Origin: Euborellia annulipes
Lineage: Eukaryota > Arthropoda > Insecta > Dermaptera > Anisolabididae
Length of the DNA stretch: 64,000 bases
NCBI GenBank assembly: GCA_023213315.1
Contig: JAKCPI010007844.1
Span: forward strand, 1-64,000
Direction of reading: 5' to 3'
Below the pieces are notes generated by a model. The model worked only from the letters and a program-made list of their open reading frames with translations. It had not been told where the DNA came from and ran no database searches. Below, in pieces: positions 52,001-60,420 of the stretch. Positions within the stretch are counted from its first letter, which is position 1; each line of letters begins with the position of its first letter. The translations under genes were made by a program, and so were the position numbers.

Positions 52001-55000
52001 ATTTATCAGGTAATTATATTATTCTATCAGGTGGAGTAATTTAGAGTAATAATAAGTTCGGTGACGGTCAATATTAAAGCACGCCCATGCGTTTTCTCAT
52101 GTGATTAATTCATTGTTTCTAAATAAAAAAATTTGTTATGGAAAATCTTTTGGTTCAAACGCAAAAGAGAAATGTAGATTTCCAATTTCGTTTATAAAAA
52201 CTATTAAATAATCACAAAACAAAATGGATGTGATTTTATTTTGACCTTCATCGTACTTTAAAAAATCTGTCATTTTCTATATATTGATTAAATTTAATAT
52301 TTTCATCAGATTTATTAAATATTTGGATTTTTTTATAACAAAATGCCCCATTATATCTTGTTAAAATATTTGGGAAGACCATAAGTATGTCAATGATTTA
52401 CGGCTACAAATATTAACTGAGTTTTAAAAAAATTATAGACCTATAGTAAACAAAAACGAATTTTCAGATATCAAAATAGTTTCAAAGTTAAGTGAATAAA
52501 TGTAATTTAAGTAATACCGTATATCAAAAATAAAAATAAAAAATATAAATAAATTTTTCAAGTATTCCTGTAGTCGAGTAGCGCACAGACAGAAAGAAAA
52601 TATAGGAAAGACGGCGTGAATAGATCGGGAGAGTGGGTTATTTTTGAAACGTTTGGGAGGAGAGCCAAGCATGCTACGTCCTAGTTTTTGTCTATCTGTA
52701 ATCAAAGTTCAGGTGATCCCGAGGTGTTCATTGCTTTTTAATAATCAGACATCTTAAGATAAATTAATAAAATATTTAAAAAAAAAAGAGTTAAATGTTA
52801 ACTTAATTAAAATTTTAGTTCAAACCATAGGTGGCGATTTAGAGTTTTTTGGTTTTAAGGGTTAATTATATTAAAAAATGTATTTATAATCTAGAGTATA
52901 TAATTATACTCTAAGGATAAATGGGTTAAAAAAGAAACGGGGACAAGTACTAGAAATCAAGACAAGAATAATAAAAAATTATTTTAGAAACTTCCCATAT
53001 GCTTTCGATTATTGAATCTTAAAACTTCACTTTCAGTTTTTTATTTTGCACTAATATGAGGTAAATATAAACATAAAATCGTTTATTAAGTCCTTCTCTC
53101 ACTTTGTGTTCACAATTTATCTACATGTCAAGATAATAAATAAATAATTAATTTATAAAGCAATGATATATATATATATATATTTTTTTTTATACTAATA
53201 TATATGTATGTTCTGGAAGGTTTCCGCGACCGGATGTATGCGAAGATAAGTTTTCTCGGGTTAAGTCGCGTCTCAACATCACACGCGACTTGTCCCGAGG
53301 AAACTTATCTTCGCATATATATATATATATCTCAACGAACTCGTTTTCTGTCGTTAACATTATCTATCATTTTAATTTAAGTTCTGACGAATCTATGAAT
53401 AAAATGCTTTGCTATGTTCAACTCTAAGATATTACTCGGCTGTAGACTTTGAATTGGGTATAGGAGACTTTGCAGCCAAGGAATTAAATATAAAACTTTT
53501 TTTTAATTATTAACCGTCGACGTTTCGGTCGCATGTCACGACGTTCCTCAGGACGATTAATTGTTAGACTGTCAACCTTGTATTCTAACAATTAATCGTC
53601 CTGAGGAAGGTCGTGACTTGCGACAGAAACGTCGTCGGTTAATAATTAAATAAAAGTTTTTTATTTAATTCCTTGGCTGCAAAGTCTCCTATACCCAATT
53701 ATAATTTTATATGCTGATTTTGTTTCTAATTCACATTTCTATTTTATTTTTATTTTGCGTCTGATATATTGATTGGGCCGCAAAAATTCATTTCGGGCCG
53801 CGAGTTTGACACCCCTGATTTAGATCATTTATTATGTTCTATCTACCTCAAATGATAAAGGTCTGAAATGATTTATAATTACAGCTTAATTAAGCTCATA
53901 TTGAAGAAAGATTCATGGGTCTGACATACTACATATTGTGCAAATACCAATAACCAATTAAAATAAATCTTTAGGAAGTTTCTAAAGTGTAACTAATGAT
54001 AATAATAAAAAAATTTAATATTAGTGCTTGAATTTTTTCCTAAAATCGCCATCCATAGTTCCGATGTTAATCTTTGGTTAATCATTCATATATCACAAAT
54101 GGAATTTTATTAAATTTGAAATATATGAATTAATTTTGATTGACCTAAGATTTTGATTAATAATGATTGATGTTCAATTTAGAAAAATCGTGAGTTAGTG
54201 ATTTTTGATGTGTTTGTTTTTTTTTTCTTTTTCTTTAATAAAATTTGTTTGTAAAATCATCAAATAAAAAAAAGGCACCCCATAAAAGCATAGACACAAC
54301 AAGACAAATGTGTCTTAGCAGACAAAATTAAATTTCCCAAAGAATTCTCCGAAAACCCGAGCATAAGTTGGGTCTACCTGGTCCCCTGCCCCTATCTCCA
54401 TATCATCCTTGTTGGTGTGCACTCCGTCGGCGATATTAGGGCTCTGCTCCTCCACCGCAATGAGAAGATTCAGCGTGTTGTAGTCGAAACCTAATTGAAC
54501 ATGTATAACTCTCTGGATATATATTCCCGAAAGAGTAATAGGAAAATAGGTAACTTAGACAAACATTAATATTTTTTCCCATAATTCATTTGGCTTAGCT
54601 CTTTTTTTTAGTTTGTTATAACAATGAAATGAAATTGAAGGAAAACAGGTTGTTTAAAATAAGTAGATAAAATTTATTGCTATTAGAAGAGGAAAGCATT
54701 AGATAAGAAATAAAGAAAAATGAGAGGTAAATAGTAATTTTACCCTTTGATGAGTCGTCATAACCAATGTGTTTGACTGTGTCGCGGACAACTTTCTGAT
54801 AATCGACATTTGCTTTTGAAGAGATTTCGCCACAGAGAAGAATCATTCCTGTCTTGGTGACTGTTTCTATATATATAAAAAAAATAAAAATTATTAAAAA
54901 TATTATAATATAAAATTTAAATTTAAATATTATTGTATATATATAAATATTTAGAATAGACTAACTCAACTGGATATGTATGTATATAATGTAAAATTGT

Positions 55001-58000
55001 AGTTAAAAACATGTAAAAAAAAAAATAAGAAAAATGACCATGAATGTCTTAAATATGTATATGGGAAACTCACTCATTTGTATAACCAAAATGCTAAAAC
55101 AAATAAATGTTTAATATTATTATTATTAAATATTTAGAACAAAAATCAAATAAATTAGATACGTAGGGCTATAGGGGTATCCACAAGGGGGGGGGGGGGG
55201 GTTCGAACCCCCCACCCTCCCCATGGGACCCAAGCCATGACTAGATATTTAAGCTCTATAAAACAAATTATATTTCATTTCATAGAGGGTAAGAGAAAGG
55301 AAATATAATAATTCACTCTAGTTAAAAAAAAAAAAACCAAAATGATTTATAAATACCCTAAAATAATCTCAAATTTTTCAAACGTTTGAAAAAACTTTCT
55401 TGAACCACCCCATCAATTTTATTCCCATCATGTTGACGTTTGGATCCCGGTTGGGATAATCCTCAATTAACACCCATCTCTTCTGAGGATGATCCCAACC
55501 GGGATCGAAACGTCAACATGATGGGGATAATAATGAAATACGACTAGCTGCGGATTTTCTTCTCCTTTTCACCTATCCACAAATAAATTAAACTGGCATA
55601 AATGCGAGTAAAAGTTTTGTTTTTCTCATGTTAAGTTTGATTTTATTTTGAGGGACCAATGCCATCCATAGTTTGAGTTTGTTCGAGTACTATGATTAAA
55701 AAACGTTTTGGAGTCTTGGCAGGAAAAAGTAAGAGAATAACCAGTTTCAATTTTTTCTCTCAACTCAAACTCAATTTCATGCAATTTTTTTGCTTAATGA
55801 ATTCCATTCATAGCGCGAAATTAAGATCAATGATTAGTTTAATAAAATCTAAAAAAAATTTAAAGCTATGTTTATTTATATACATATACATAGTATATTC
55901 ATAGAGGAATTTTTTTTTTTTAAATTTATTTTAGAGAATTTTGCCATCAGTGAGTTCAATTTAAGAGATTGTAGTGATTACTTTTCAAGCCGGTTCGACG
56001 GCTTTTTTTGAAATAAAAAAATTATATACCGGTATAATACAATAATTATAAATTTTCAACGTCTAGAGATGATTGTCAAAAATTCTTGGAATTTGTTAAT
56101 TTCAAAATTAAAAATCGAAAAATGTGTAAAATAAGTTTTTATAAGGATCTTTAACAAATTCTAGTTTTGTGTGTGTATCAATGTTAGAGGGGTGGGTGTA
56201 AGATCACATATGAGTCACAAAAAGTAGTCGGAAATTTCTGATGACTTAAATTAGAATGGTAGAAAAAAATGAAACTGATGATATGACATAAGAAAAGGTT
56301 ATACAAATAAGACATGCCTGGTTACAAATTTAGACAAGGAATAATGGGGTTGGACAATAATTAACCAGCAGTTTATCGCTTCACCTGACTCCAACCCCAT
56401 TACTCTACTCATCCCAGCCTATTTGACAATGAAATCGAATAATTAATGGATTTTTTTATAAATGAAAATTTTTATTAAAATATTTTTGGGAAAATATTAA
56501 ATATATGTGAGGTTTTAAATGAAAGAAATATTAGAATTTCGATATATAACGGGTTATTAGCCCATCATCACGAGTTATGTACAGTGAGGGACAATATTAA
56601 GTTCCACCCAAGCGTTTTCTACTTGTGATTATTTCATTATTTTATATTTTCTAAGTTTGAATAATGAAAGTTTCCATATATAATAAAAACAATGAAATTA
56701 TCACAAACAGAAAACGCATGGGTGGGACTTAATATTGTCGTCTGATACTTTTGTGAATATTAGAATATCGAGCACGAGATACTCGAGCTAAGTCTGACAT
56801 TTAATGAGTGCGCCCCATTAAGAAAGTGCTTGTTTCTATTAAAGTCATATTATATGTTATTATTTATTGATCATTTATTTCAGGATTGGATACCAATTAA
56901 AAAATGTGTTTTTAGTTTCAACTCGTGCTGAATTTATTTAAAATTACGTTTAAATTCATAAAATTATCATAGAGCGTATTCCTGCCCTCAATTTTTAAAC
57001 ATTTACACAATTTAAACACTTACAAAAACAAGTCCAAATAAAAATTTTAAAAACCAAAGAAAAAAAGAATAAAAATTTCAAAAAATTAAACTCTGATTAA
57101 GCTAACGTAGATAGGCCGTTATAGAACTCGAAAGAAAGAAAGAAACTGGTTTGTGAACTAACACAGTCGACTATTGTATTTAACTAAGCACATTACAAAG
57201 AAAACTTGTTCTGAATTTTTGTCGATATTTTTTCTTCCATCAATTTATTATTTTATAAAGTCTGCTTTAAGTTTCCAAGAGAACTAAATTAAGACAATGG
57301 TTATTGATTGACATTCCTCGGGACCCTTAGGAGAGGATTATCTCCTCAATGCTCCAGCTTGGTTGGATTTTTGAGACAAGCCCATGTGGCCTGTATTTTG
57401 GTTGTTTTTGTAAGAAAATTCTCAAAATTATTAAAATTTGTGAGGGAAGAGAATTCAATTTAAATATTTAAGCTGAACAATTTATTTTTGTGACGAATGA
57501 TAAATAATCTATTTAGATAACATGCATGTATACAAATATTTTTACCAATAAAATAATACAGCATATCTATTGGTCAAATTATTATTAATAAAATTCAAAC
57601 GAGTCCACGTGTAAAATAAAAATCAATAACGTATTAAGCCAGATGTTGCAATTTTGAATCATTTTCTTACATAAATCAATTGAATTATGTTGAAAGGTGA
57701 AACTCAAATAATTGCAAATTTACAAAAAAAAAAAAATATTTATGGATGACGCGATTTTATCAATAGAATGAAATATGATTCACATATAATTATTATTATT
57801 AGTGAGATATGGAAAAAAAATACGATGAAACATACCACAAGCAACTTTGGCGTCAGGATCTTGGCTCAAGTGTGCATCCAAAATTGCATCACTTATCTGG
57901 TCGCACATTTTATCTTAAAAAAAACAAATAAATAAATAAATGGAATTAAAAAAAATGAATAATATTAAAATTCTATAATTTGGTATTTAATAGTATTTAT

Positions 58001-58728
58001 CTATTAATAGAACCAAAACAAAGGGAAGTGAAACTGATAGTAAATTTATATTATATAGATATTGTAACAAATTGTACAATAAATACAATAATTCATTATA
58101 AATTGAACCCTAGTACTTACTAACAATTCGGTTTTTTGTTTCTATAAGATTAAATCACAAAATTAATAGCATATTTTTATTTCAAACCCTTTTATTTAAA
58201 AGAAGCTTAATTATAAAGCCGATCATAATTTGGTGATACTGGTAGTATATAAATATATCAACATTAAAAAATGCCATTCTTCGATTCATTTTATATCGAT
58301 GATTGAGATTTGGTATTTTATTGAATTTTAAAACTTTTGTTTTTGTGAATTTCAATATATTTAGATAAATAAAGAAGATGTATAGTTAATATTATCTCGT
58401 TAAATGATATTCTTAGTAAATATTTTATTTATTGATTAAATAGATTAATTTGGTTAGATATGAAATGTGGTTGTCAAAAATGGATTTGTTTGGTAGAAAT
58501 TTGATCAATAGACGTATTAGGCTTGAAAGCATGGTCGGTCGCTTTGCTATCACGTTGCGCGCCATTACAGTAATCGAAAATAAATTTAATTTCAATGTAA
58601 AAGATGACGTATTTACCTGCATGGCCTTCGCCAACTGATTCCGATGTGAATAAAAATGTGTCTTCTTTGAGTTCGGGCTCCATGTGTCCGTTTTGTGTAA
58701 ATCCGTTGGTGTATGATGTCTCAGGCAT
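39921..58728 (-). CDS. Sam-S: S-adenosylmethionine synthetase (methionine adenosyltransferase), split gene, nine coding exon positions
   Basis: The enzyme makes S-adenosylmethionine from methionine and ATP in the cytosol and is the methyl-donor source for the cell. Joining 58617-58728, 57836-57913, 54744-54866, one of 54378-54490 or 49708-49820, 48979-49122, 45903-46016, 44339-44625, 41178-41311 and 39921-40023 (minus strand) gives about 402 residues, the usual family length, if one missing base in exon 7 is allowed for. Every junction has GT/AG ends and compatible phase. Visible motifs: the N-terminal GEGH(A)DK catalytic segment around residues 34-39, signature 1 GAGDQG at 138-143 across an exon junction, and signature 2 GGGAFSGKD at 285-293. 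The start ATG is the only one in frame before the conserved [10 protein letters not shown]. Introns hold four snoRNAs. Oddities are two alternative exons 4, a frameshift in exon 7 and Ala in place of Pro in GHPDK. Identity is very secure; whether this copy is intact is less so. Confidence 0.97.
40433..40681. mobile_element. pogo/Tigger-type MITE, 249 bp
   Basis: Ends CAGTGGTACCTCGAGATACA and CGTATCTCGAGGTATCACTG are inverted repeats, with TA at 40431-40432 and 40682-40683. The interior repeats ATACGAG, typical of Tigger-derived MITEs. It lies in the last intron of the SAM synthetase gene. Confidence 0.9.
40981..41056 (-). ncRNA. Intronic C/D-box snoRNA, SNORD76-like, copy 4
   Basis: The terminal stem is TGATTTTTC/GAAAAATCA, with C box ATGATG, guide TATTTGCTACTCTTGA, C'-like ATGATTG and D box CTGA. 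It lies in the last intron, about 120 nt after the exon 8 donor. It has the same sense orientation as the host gene, as expected for an intron-processed guide RNA. Confidence 0.85.
41178..41311 (-). CDS. Sam-S: SAM synthetase exon 8 (residues 325-369)
   Basis: This 134-nt exon has acceptor TTTTTTAG| and donor GTTAA|GTAAGT, ending two bases into a Lys codon. It encodes [20 protein letters not shown], then [20 protein letters not shown] and GKIV. It is fully in frame and conserved with the family. Confidence 0.94.
41611..41872. repeat. Foldback in the exon 7-8 intron
   Basis: Inverted arms of about 105 bp (41637-41743 and 41761-41868), with stem GGCTC/GAGCC before GAAACGTCG and a degenerate CUGANGA. 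The outer part (GGAAGGTTTCCGCGACCGGA) is shared with 53210-53316. Confidence 0.85.
42150..42300. repeat. Relative of the TTTCGG-rich element
   Basis: CATTTGACCTTTTTTTTCGC, TTTCGGCTGATTTTTCGCCG and TTGGTCGGTTCCTAATTA match the 16118-16455 element in inverted order. Confidence 0.5.
42832..42900 (-). ncRNA. Intronic C/D-box snoRNA, diverged copy 3
   Basis: A perfect terminal stem (ATGATTTTTC/GAAAAATCAT), a C box (ATGATGT) and a D box (CTGA) are present in the exon 7-8 intron. It is the shortest copy, 69 nt. The guide reads GTATTTGCTAATTGA, so the last bases before the D'-like box differ from the other copies and the methylation register would shift. It may be decaying or have changed target. 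Confidence 0.75.
43575..43640 (+). mobile_element. SINE family 2, 5'-truncated
   Basis: GGGTCTAAATGGCCTTAGAT followed by GCCAAAAAAGACCTT and poly(A) matches the family-2 core and tail. The tRNA-like head is missing. Confidence 0.75.
43650..43740 (-). mobile_element. SINE family 1, 5'-truncated
   Basis: On the minus strand, AAGTCTTATATGGCCTGAGT, TGCTGAAAAGTC, a GTGTGTATGGG stretch and an A-rich tail match the family-1 body. The head is missing. Confidence 0.7.
43755..43962 (+). mobile_element. SINE family 1, diverged
   Basis: ATTTGGCTTAAATGCC, a TGGTTATAGT stretch, AAGTCTTATATGGCCTAAGT, TGCCGAAAAGACTG, GTGAGTGTGAGTG and poly(A) match the family-1 body. The head is altered (GGTGTAGTGGCGAGCTGACC) and has lost a clear B box. 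Confidence 0.75.
44005..44134 (+). mobile_element. tRNA-derived SINE (family 2)
   Basis: The SINE is 130 bp. The A-box-like TTGGTGTAGTGGCC and B box GGTTCGCATCCC are followed by the core ATGGCCTTCGATGTCGAAAA and AGACCTT with an A-rich tail. Direct repeats AGAACTAAAT (43994-44003 and 44135-44144) flank it. The core is related to that of family 1. Confidence 0.88.
44339..44625 (-). CDS. Sam-S: SAM synthetase exon 7 with a one-base deletion
   Basis: The exon has acceptor CTTTTAG|... GTT ATG GAA and donor GTCCAG|GTGAGA. It encodes [20 protein letters not shown] through the conserved [13 protein letters not shown], then shifts frame. The run of six C at 44449-44454 (G on the coding strand) needs seven to continue as [20 protein letters not shown] and on to CLVQ. 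The exon is 287 nt; 288 would be exactly 96 codons. All sequence after the run is conserved in the other frame, so this is either a homopolymer error in the assembly or a very recent mutation. The lesion falls inside signature 2, GGGAFSGKD. Confidence 0.95.
44668..45000 (+). repeat. Family A partial copy in the exon 6-7 intron
   Basis: TTTACTTTCTCTTACCTATA head hairpin, TCTATGTCGAGATTTTGATG, then a compressed body. The following 45000-45100 resembles 12760-12830 (AAAGGGGACCCCC-type). Confidence 0.7.
45161..45497. repeat. Foldback with strong hammerhead-like core
   Basis: Arms from AGGTTTACTTCTTTTAAATT outward mirror to 45497. Core at 45292-45318 (minus): CTGATGA, perfect stem GGUCC-UUUU-GGACC, GAAAC. 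The mirror core on the plus strand at about 45344-45373 has a mutated stem. Confidence 0.85.
45903..46016 (-). CDS. Sam-S: SAM synthetase exon 6 (residues 191-228)
   Basis: This 114-nt, phase-0 exon has acceptor TTTTTAAG| and donor AACAG|GTAATA. It encodes [20 protein letters not shown] followed by [18 protein letters not shown], the central beta-strand region of the family. It has no ORF of its own above 60 codons and was found by phase and homology. Confidence 0.94.
46400..47010. repeat. Long foldback repeat in the exon 5-6 intron
   Basis: Arms of roughly 260 bp (about 46410-46670 and 46745-47005) are inverted copies: GAGGGATGTTTAGGGAAGG-type, ACAGCTCCACGCTGCGCAGT-type and GCAATTTGA segments recur in mirror order. 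Identity is imperfect, so it is older than the Spy element. Confidence 0.8.
47677..48279. mobile_element. DNA transposon derivative with CTGGTCGTCTACTGG ends
   Basis: Ends CTGGTCGTCTACTGGAAGTG and the inverted CTTCCAGTAGACGACCAG enclose 603 bp with many GCGACAAC/CGCGACT motifs in both orientations. No open frame of transposase type and no clear target duplication. It lies in the exon 5-6 intron. Confidence 0.8.
48581..48661 (-). ncRNA. Intronic C/D-box snoRNA, SNORD76-like, copy 2
   Basis: It has the same layout as copy 1: terminal stem ATGATTTTTC/GAAAAGTCAT, where one pair has become a G-U wobble so pairing is kept; C box ATGATG; guide TATTTGCTACTCTTGA; C'-like ATGATTG; and D box CTGA. It lies in the intron between exons 5 and 6, about 320 nt after the donor. 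The conserved D' guide and changing D-side spacer suggest the D' guide is the working one. Confidence 0.85.
48979..49122 (-). CDS. Sam-S: SAM synthetase exon 5 (residues 143-190)
   Basis: This 144-nt, phase-0 exon has acceptor TTTTAAG| and donor ACTCAG|GTATTA. It encodes [20 protein letters not shown] and ends [16 protein letters not shown]. Its first Gly completes the GAGDQG signature begun in either exon 4. The [11 protein letters not shown] ending is typical of arthropod enzymes. Confidence 0.96.
49708..49820 (-). CDS. Sam-S: SAM synthetase alternative exon 4b (gating loop, canonical version)
   Basis: This 113-nt exon has acceptor CATACAG|GT and donor GACCAG|GTGACA. It encodes [20 protein letters not shown], then [17 protein letters not shown], closer to the usual animal sequence than 4a. 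A C/D snoRNA ends about 90 nt upstream of its acceptor, near the spacing often seen for intron-processed snoRNAs, so snoRNP assembly and exon choice could interact (inference). Confidence 0.93.
49911..49999 (-). ncRNA. Intronic C/D-box snoRNA, SNORD76-like, copy 1
   Basis: On the minus strand a 10-bp terminal stem (ATGATTTTTC with GAAAAATCAT) encloses a C box (ATGATGG) right after the 5' strand and a D box (CTGA) right before the 3' strand. An inner CTTGA (D'-like) follows the guide TATTTGCTACT, and a C'-like ATGATT comes after it. The 11-nt guide is complementary to AGUAGCAAAUA, which I recall from the conserved 28S rRNA core as the target region of vertebrate SNORD76. The copy lies in the intron between exons 4a and 4b and ends about 90 nt before 4b. 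Confidence 0.85.
50111..50325. mobile_element. TA-targeting MITE (CCCACCCATGCGTTTTCT family), copy 1
   Basis: Inverted ends carry AAGTCCCACCCATGCGTTTT and CTACTTGTGATTATT, with TA on both sides (50109-50110, 50326-50327). The interior is AT-rich. It is 215 bp, in the intron between exons 4a and 4b. Confidence 0.85.
50358..50733. mobile_element. TA-targeting MITE, 376 bp
   Basis: Inverted ends TGTGATGCGGAAAGTGAAAA plus GGGACCTCT extend about 32 bp, and TA lies on both sides. No coding frame. It sits next to the MITE at 50111 in the 4a-4b intron. Confidence 0.85.
50734..53207. other. Intron between exons 4a and 4b, central part
   Basis: AT-rich, with only the diverged MITE at 52055-52260. The 103-codon frame at 51092-51403 is Ile/Phe/Asn-rich and has no known domain. 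Confidence 0.4.
52055..52260. mobile_element. TA-targeting MITE, CCCACCCATGCGTTTTCT family, diverged copy 2
   Basis: GTCAATATTAAAGCACGCCC, ATGCGTTTTCTCATGTGATT and a degraded inverted right arm match copies at 50111 and 56582. Confidence 0.65.
53208..53316. repeat. Foldback, shortened relative of 41611-41872
   Basis: GGAAGGTTTCCGCGACCGGA and AAGATAAGTTTTCTCGGGTT, then directly the inverted arm GACTTGTCCCGAGGAAACTT. The inner segment of the 41.6-kb copy is absent. Confidence 0.82.
53452..53700. repeat. Foldback with two hammerhead-like cores
   Basis: Arms begin AATTGGGTATAGGAGACTTT. Cores CTGAGGA-(GUCG...CGAC)-GAAAC at 53522-53551 (minus) and 53601-53630 (plus). Lies in the 4a-4b intron. Confidence 0.85.
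53768..53817. mobile_element. hAT terminal fragment
   Basis: GGGCCGCGAGTTTGACACCCCTG is a typical hAT-type end in reverse orientation; the partner end is not present. Confidence 0.5.
54378..54490 (-). CDS. Sam-S: SAM synthetase alternative exon 4a (gating loop, divergent version)
   Basis: This 113-nt exon has acceptor CAATTAG|GT and donor GACCAG|GTAGAC. It encodes [20 protein letters not shown], then [17 protein letters not shown]. It has the same length, entry phase and exit phase as exon 4b about 4.6 kb downstream. It differs from 4b mainly at the start and in the loop (TNKDDMEI against LNRDNDDV). This segment holds the flexible loop that gates the active site in characterised methionine adenosyltransferases, so the two isoforms should differ in the gate. 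Because 113 is not a multiple of three, including both exons or neither breaks the frame. Confidence 0.93.
54744..54866 (-). CDS. Sam-S: SAM synthetase exon 3 (residues 64-105)
   Basis: This 123-nt exon encodes [16 protein letters not shown] through [11 protein letters not shown]. The acceptor reads TATATAG|AAAC and the donor AAAGG|GTAAAA. It ends one base into the Gly codon that either alternative exon 4 completes (G|GT), so both versions can be joined in frame. Confidence 0.95.
55421..55530. repeat. Small foldback with hammerhead-like core
   Basis: Core at 55483-55511 (plus): CTGAGGA, perfect stem GAUCCC-AACC-GGGAUC, GAAAC. The mirrored arm has TTGAGGA and CAAAC, so only one core is intact. 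Confidence 0.8.
56341..56403. repeat. Short hairpin repeat
   Basis: AATGGGGTTGGA and TCCAACCCCATT are inverted about 40 bp apart in the exon 2-3 intron. Nothing else identifies it. Confidence 0.5.
56582..56750. mobile_element. TA-targeting MITE, CCCACCCATGCGTTTTCT family, copy 3
   Basis: After TA, CAGTGAGGGACAATATTAAG, then TTCCACCCAAGCGTTTTC and CTACTTGTGATTATT, with an inverted right arm GCATGGGTGGGACTTAATAT. The extreme right end has decayed. It lies in the intron before exon 3. Confidence 0.8.
56751..57835. other. Intron before exon 2, left part
   Basis: AT-rich with no recognised element. Confidence 0.4.
57836..57913 (-). CDS. Sam-S: SAM synthetase exon 2 (residues 38-64)
   Basis: This 78-nt exon has acceptor TTTTTAAG| and donor |GTATGT. 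It encodes [20 protein letters not shown] and on to KVAC, the conserved helix after the GH-DK motif. It is too short to stand out as an ORF and was found by phase matching between exons 1 and 3. Confidence 0.95.
58617..58728 (-). CDS. Sam-S: SAM synthetase exon 1 (residues 1-37)
   Basis: The exon runs from the ATG to ...VGEGHA plus one base of the next codon; the donor is GCAG|GTAAAT. The first 22 residues are a variable leader, followed by the conserved [12 protein letters not shown]. The split codon rejoins as Asp with exon 2, giving GHADK where the family has GHPDK. The catalytic His, Asp and Lys are kept; only Pro has become Ala, a single-base change. Confidence 0.95.
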
Positions 58729-58824
58729 GATGAACCTAGATGAAATATATATATATAATATATATACGTAATGTGTGGAACAAAGAACGAGTGGAAAAGA
58801 GGTCTGGGTCTACCGGCGAGTGCA

Positions 58825-58834
58825 CTTTTATAAA
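58825..58834 (-). promoter_or_regulatory. TATA box of the SAM synthetase gene
   Basis: Minus-strand TTTATAAAAG lies about 100 bp upstream of the start codon in a locally GC-richer stretch (58790-58890). A start site about 30 bp downstream would fall near 58800 and give a 5' UTR of about 70 nt without needing an extra exon. A possible acceptor (TTTCATCTAG) just before the ATG leaves room for an upstream non-coding exon instead. Confidence 0.55.
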
Positions 58835-58989
58835 CTCGGTTATGGCTTGTGTTAGTGAATGGGGAAAGTGCTGCTCCGTGGTGAAAAAATGAACTAATTC
58901 AAACTAGCCGCTATTTTTAATTGCAAAAAAGGTATTGATTACAATTGGTAGCTACATTATATACAAGTTTTATTAATTTTCATTCATTA

Positions 58990-59075
58990 TTGTTTTTTTT
59001 TAACGCCCACACTTTTTTCTCACTCACACTCACACATACATACACACAGTCTTTTCGGCAACTTAGGCAACTTAA
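58990..59075 (-). mobile_element. SINE family 1, 3' end only
   Basis: On the minus strand, AAGTTGCCTAAGTTGCCGAA, AAGACTGTGTGTATG, GTGTGAGTGTGAG and an A-rich tail are present. It is the 3' part of the family-1 SINE, just upstream of the SAM synthetase promoter. Confidence 0.75.
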
Positions 59076-59384
59076 TAAGTTCGAGCTAAAATATTCCTAC
59101 TCCATTAACATTATTTTGTTTAAACATTGTAATTTTATATGCAAAAGATATCTATTTTAATCTCTTGTGATGTGAATTATTATTATTTATATTTAATGAG
59201 TATAGGCTAAATTCAAAAAGTAATTTTATTTTTCTAAATAGTTATTATGATTTAAGGTAGTCGGCAGCAGGTGTCTCAGATTTCGAAAAGAGAAGAAATT
59301 TAGTTCAAAAATTCACCACAGATGACAGCATCTCCTAACAATAAAATTTCGCCCCAAGTTTGGGCTTATTTTAATAGATAACAA

Positions 59385-59577
59385 TATCGATTTAGATACC
59401 AAATGGCTTAAATAAGAATGCCTACACCCCAAATTCATATATCATTGATATGATCAAATAACGGTTATCGTCAAAAGTCTTATATGGCCTGAGTTGCCGA
59501 AAAAACTGTGGGAATATGTGTGTGAGAGGGAATGAGAAAAAAGTGTGAGTGTTTAAGAGAAAAAAAAAAAAAAACAC
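59385..59577 (+). mobile_element. SINE family 1, 5'-truncated
   Basis: ATACCAAATGGCTTAAATAA, AACGGTTATCGTCAAAAGTC, TTATATGGCCTGAGTTGCCG and a GTGTGTGAG stretch with poly(A) match the family-1 body without its tRNA-like head. Confidence 0.8.
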
Positions 59578-59589
59578 TCGAGTATTGAC

Positions 59590-59650
59590 ATTTTTTTTTA
59601 AATTTGTTTAAGGTATATTTCGGCATCTGAGGCCATTTAGACACTTCTCT
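59590..59650 (-). mobile_element. SINE family 2 fragment
   Basis: On the minus strand, GTCTAAATGGCCTCAGATGC, CGAAATATACCTT and an A-rich stretch match the family-2 core, 5'-truncated. Confidence 0.6.
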
Positions 59651-60359
59651 CATCAACATAAATTTTAATTTCAGGTTTGCTTTTATGAAAAATGTAGCAT
59701 ACAAAGAAACCTCATCAAGATCATTGATCTGAACAAGAGATTTGGGAACATCAACCTGAGAGAAATTCATCTCTTAAATAATCAAATAATTTAAAGTCCC
59801 CTGTGGGGTAACTAGCCAAGATTACCCTCGGTCAAAAGATCTCATGGCGCTCGCTCCCTCACATTTGTCAAAATACAAAAAAAGGAATCGGTGAAAATTG
59901 TCCGACCTGAATTGAAAACTTACTAAAATATCGTAATATCGCCGTTTGTGCTGTGCCCGGAAAAAAATGCCACCTCACTAACTACACCTATGGTGCTGAG
60001 ATGTCTTTATTCATGAGCGGTACCAAGAATTTTTAAGTGGGGGGACCGAAACTTTTGTATAGGAGAGGCGGAAAGGTAGTGACAGATTCAAGGAGGGGAG
60101 GGTATTGCTGATAATAATGATTTATCATATTTTCATTCCGGATTCAAATTATTATTCAAAAAGGGGGGGGGGGAGGGTTCCATGAGATCGTTTGTGTTTC
60201 TTATATCAAATAAAAATGATGAAGAATATGACTGTTCAACTTAATAAAGATAGCGGATGGCATCCAGGAAAAATAAAATTAGATAAAAATAAAATCTAGG
60301 TCTTCGGACTTATGCACCAAAAAAAAAAAAAAAAAATCAATTTCTATAAGATTTTCTTT

Positions 60360-60420
60360 ATTGTCTACGTTTCGGACGCCAGTCGCGTCCTTCTTCAGGA
60401 CCGAGCATCAATACATTAAA
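60360..60420 (-). repeat. Single hammerhead-like core
   Basis: Core at 60369-60398 (minus): CTGAAGA, perfect stem GGACGC-GACUG-GCGUCC, GAAAC. No mirrored arm within a few hundred bases. Confidence 0.65.
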
